64,000 nucleotides of DNA from Rhodomyrtus psidioides. Taxonomy: Eukaryota; Streptophyta; Magnoliopsida; Myrtales; Myrtaceae. Below the pieces are notes generated by a model. It saw only the letters and a program-made list of their open reading frames with translations, did no database searches and had not been told where the DNA came from. A program made the translations under genes and the position numbers. Position 1 is the first letter of the stretch. Every line of letters starts with the position of its first letter. The stretch spans positions 8,184,501 to 8,248,500 of the forward strand of contig JAILYB010000014.1 in NCBI GenBank assembly GCA_021437785.1, read 5' to 3'. Below, piece by piece: positions 63,952 through 64,000 of the stretch.

Positions 63952-64000
63952 ACAAAAAATGCCTAACTACCTATTTGATCGCCGCGCAAAACATTTGCAG
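63952..64000 (+). repeat. Start of a probable third 16-mer copy (49 bp)
   Basis: The final 49 bases follow the same aataat/acaaaa junction as at 58441 and match the start of copy 2. The window ends before the diagnostic gtgacc and gactgtagc, so a third copy is likely but not proven. Confidence 0.55.

Larger units (their letters stand above)
1..64000 (+). repeat. Satellite DNA array, ~345-bp monomer, 186 monomer starts
   Basis: The window is a continuous tandem array of one AT-rich monomer. I marked each monomer at the string cctaagg(t)tcttcgag and found 186 starts; the 185 complete monomers span 63755 bp, mean 344.6 bp, range 343-347. Nothing interrupts the array: no spacing departs by more than about 2 bp, so there is no transposon insertion, inversion or unique spacer. 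Most 344-bp monomers carry the one-base-shorter gtgatcttaac form instead of gtgatccttaac; the remaining length variation is mainly in A-runs. Stops occur in all three forward frames within gataactaataaataaa, so coding is excluded. A satellite of this kind usually makes centromeric or pericentromeric heterochromatin; that role is inferred. No database comparison was possible, so family name and species are unknown. The + strand was chosen arbitrarily. Confidence 0.98.

Noticed and set aside
1..64000. Protein-coding genes
   Set aside because: Every monomer has stops in all three forward frames (for example in gataactaataaataaa) and dense reverse-strand stops as well. Any short ORF simply repeats with the monomer.
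1..64000. CRISPR array
   Set aside because: The repeats are contiguous 345-bp units with no unique spacers between short direct repeats; the periodicity and unit size do not fit.
1..64000. Primate alpha satellite (about 171-bp monomers with HORs)
   Set aside because: The subunit length and HOR organisation are similar, but the sequence does not resemble alpha satellite and the CENP-B box is not intact. The resemblance is of architecture only.
1..64000. Assignment to a named insect satellite family (for example the Tribolium 360-bp type)
   Set aside because: AT-richness and the 2 x 170 bp length are suggestive, but I do not recognise the sequence and cannot search a database. Decisive test: a search with the 345-bp consensus against satellite collections.

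Overview
The whole 64 kb window is one uninterrupted head-to-tail satellite DNA array. I find no gene, RNA gene, transposon, CRISPR array or unique sequence in it. The monomer averages 344.6 bp (range 343-347). Using the conserved string cctaaggttcttcgag as the phase marker, there are 186 monomer starts: 185 complete monomers from position 1 to 64000 plus a final partial one from 63756. All lie in the same orientation. One monomer counted by hand is about 30% G+C. Stop codons occur in all three forward frames of every monomer. This is eukaryotic heterochromatin of centromeric or pericentromeric type. The species cannot be named from the sequence; an AT-rich dimeric repeat of about 2 x 170 bp is common in insects, but that is only a guess.

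The monomer is an old dimer. Subunit A (about 162 bp) and subunit B (about 183 bp) both open with the same 19-bp block, ctaactacctatttgatcg. They stay alignable through an A-rich middle (taataaataaaaaa..., then tac.tcaaca) and a tail carrying ttcg...agaaatga. The extra 21 bp or so of B lies just after the shared block, in a stretch holding an imperfect hairpin and the only CpG cluster of the monomer.

Above the monomer there is a mosaic of recent multi-monomer duplications (higher-order repeats, HORs). From left to right: a 9-mer of 3105 bp twice (1-6211); an 8-mer of 2756 bp twice (6557-12068); a 6-mer of 2067 bp twice (about 11870-16004); a 3-mer of 1032 bp twice (about 16100-18163); an 8-mer of 2757 bp twice (about 17303-22816); a diverging copy of that block shifted by 3792 bp (to about 27060); an 8-mer of 2758 bp twice (about 27395-32910); a mosaic stretch; a 5-monomer segment repeated at 2070 bp (36.8-40.6 kb); another mosaic; a 5-mer of 1723 bp twice (45914-49359); a third mosaic; and finally a 16-mer of 5511 bp twice, whose third copy begins 49 bp before the window ends (52930-64000). 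Copies within a pair differ at only a few positions, whereas neighbouring monomers differ at many. This is the pattern expected of repeated unequal exchange in register with the monomer.

The points of interest are therefore structural: the HOR mosaic and its breakpoints, diagnostic monomer subtypes that act as markers, the conserved block shared by both subunits, two dyads, a CpG-decay pattern in the variants, and a possible but weak CENP-B-box-like core. I found no new gene system.
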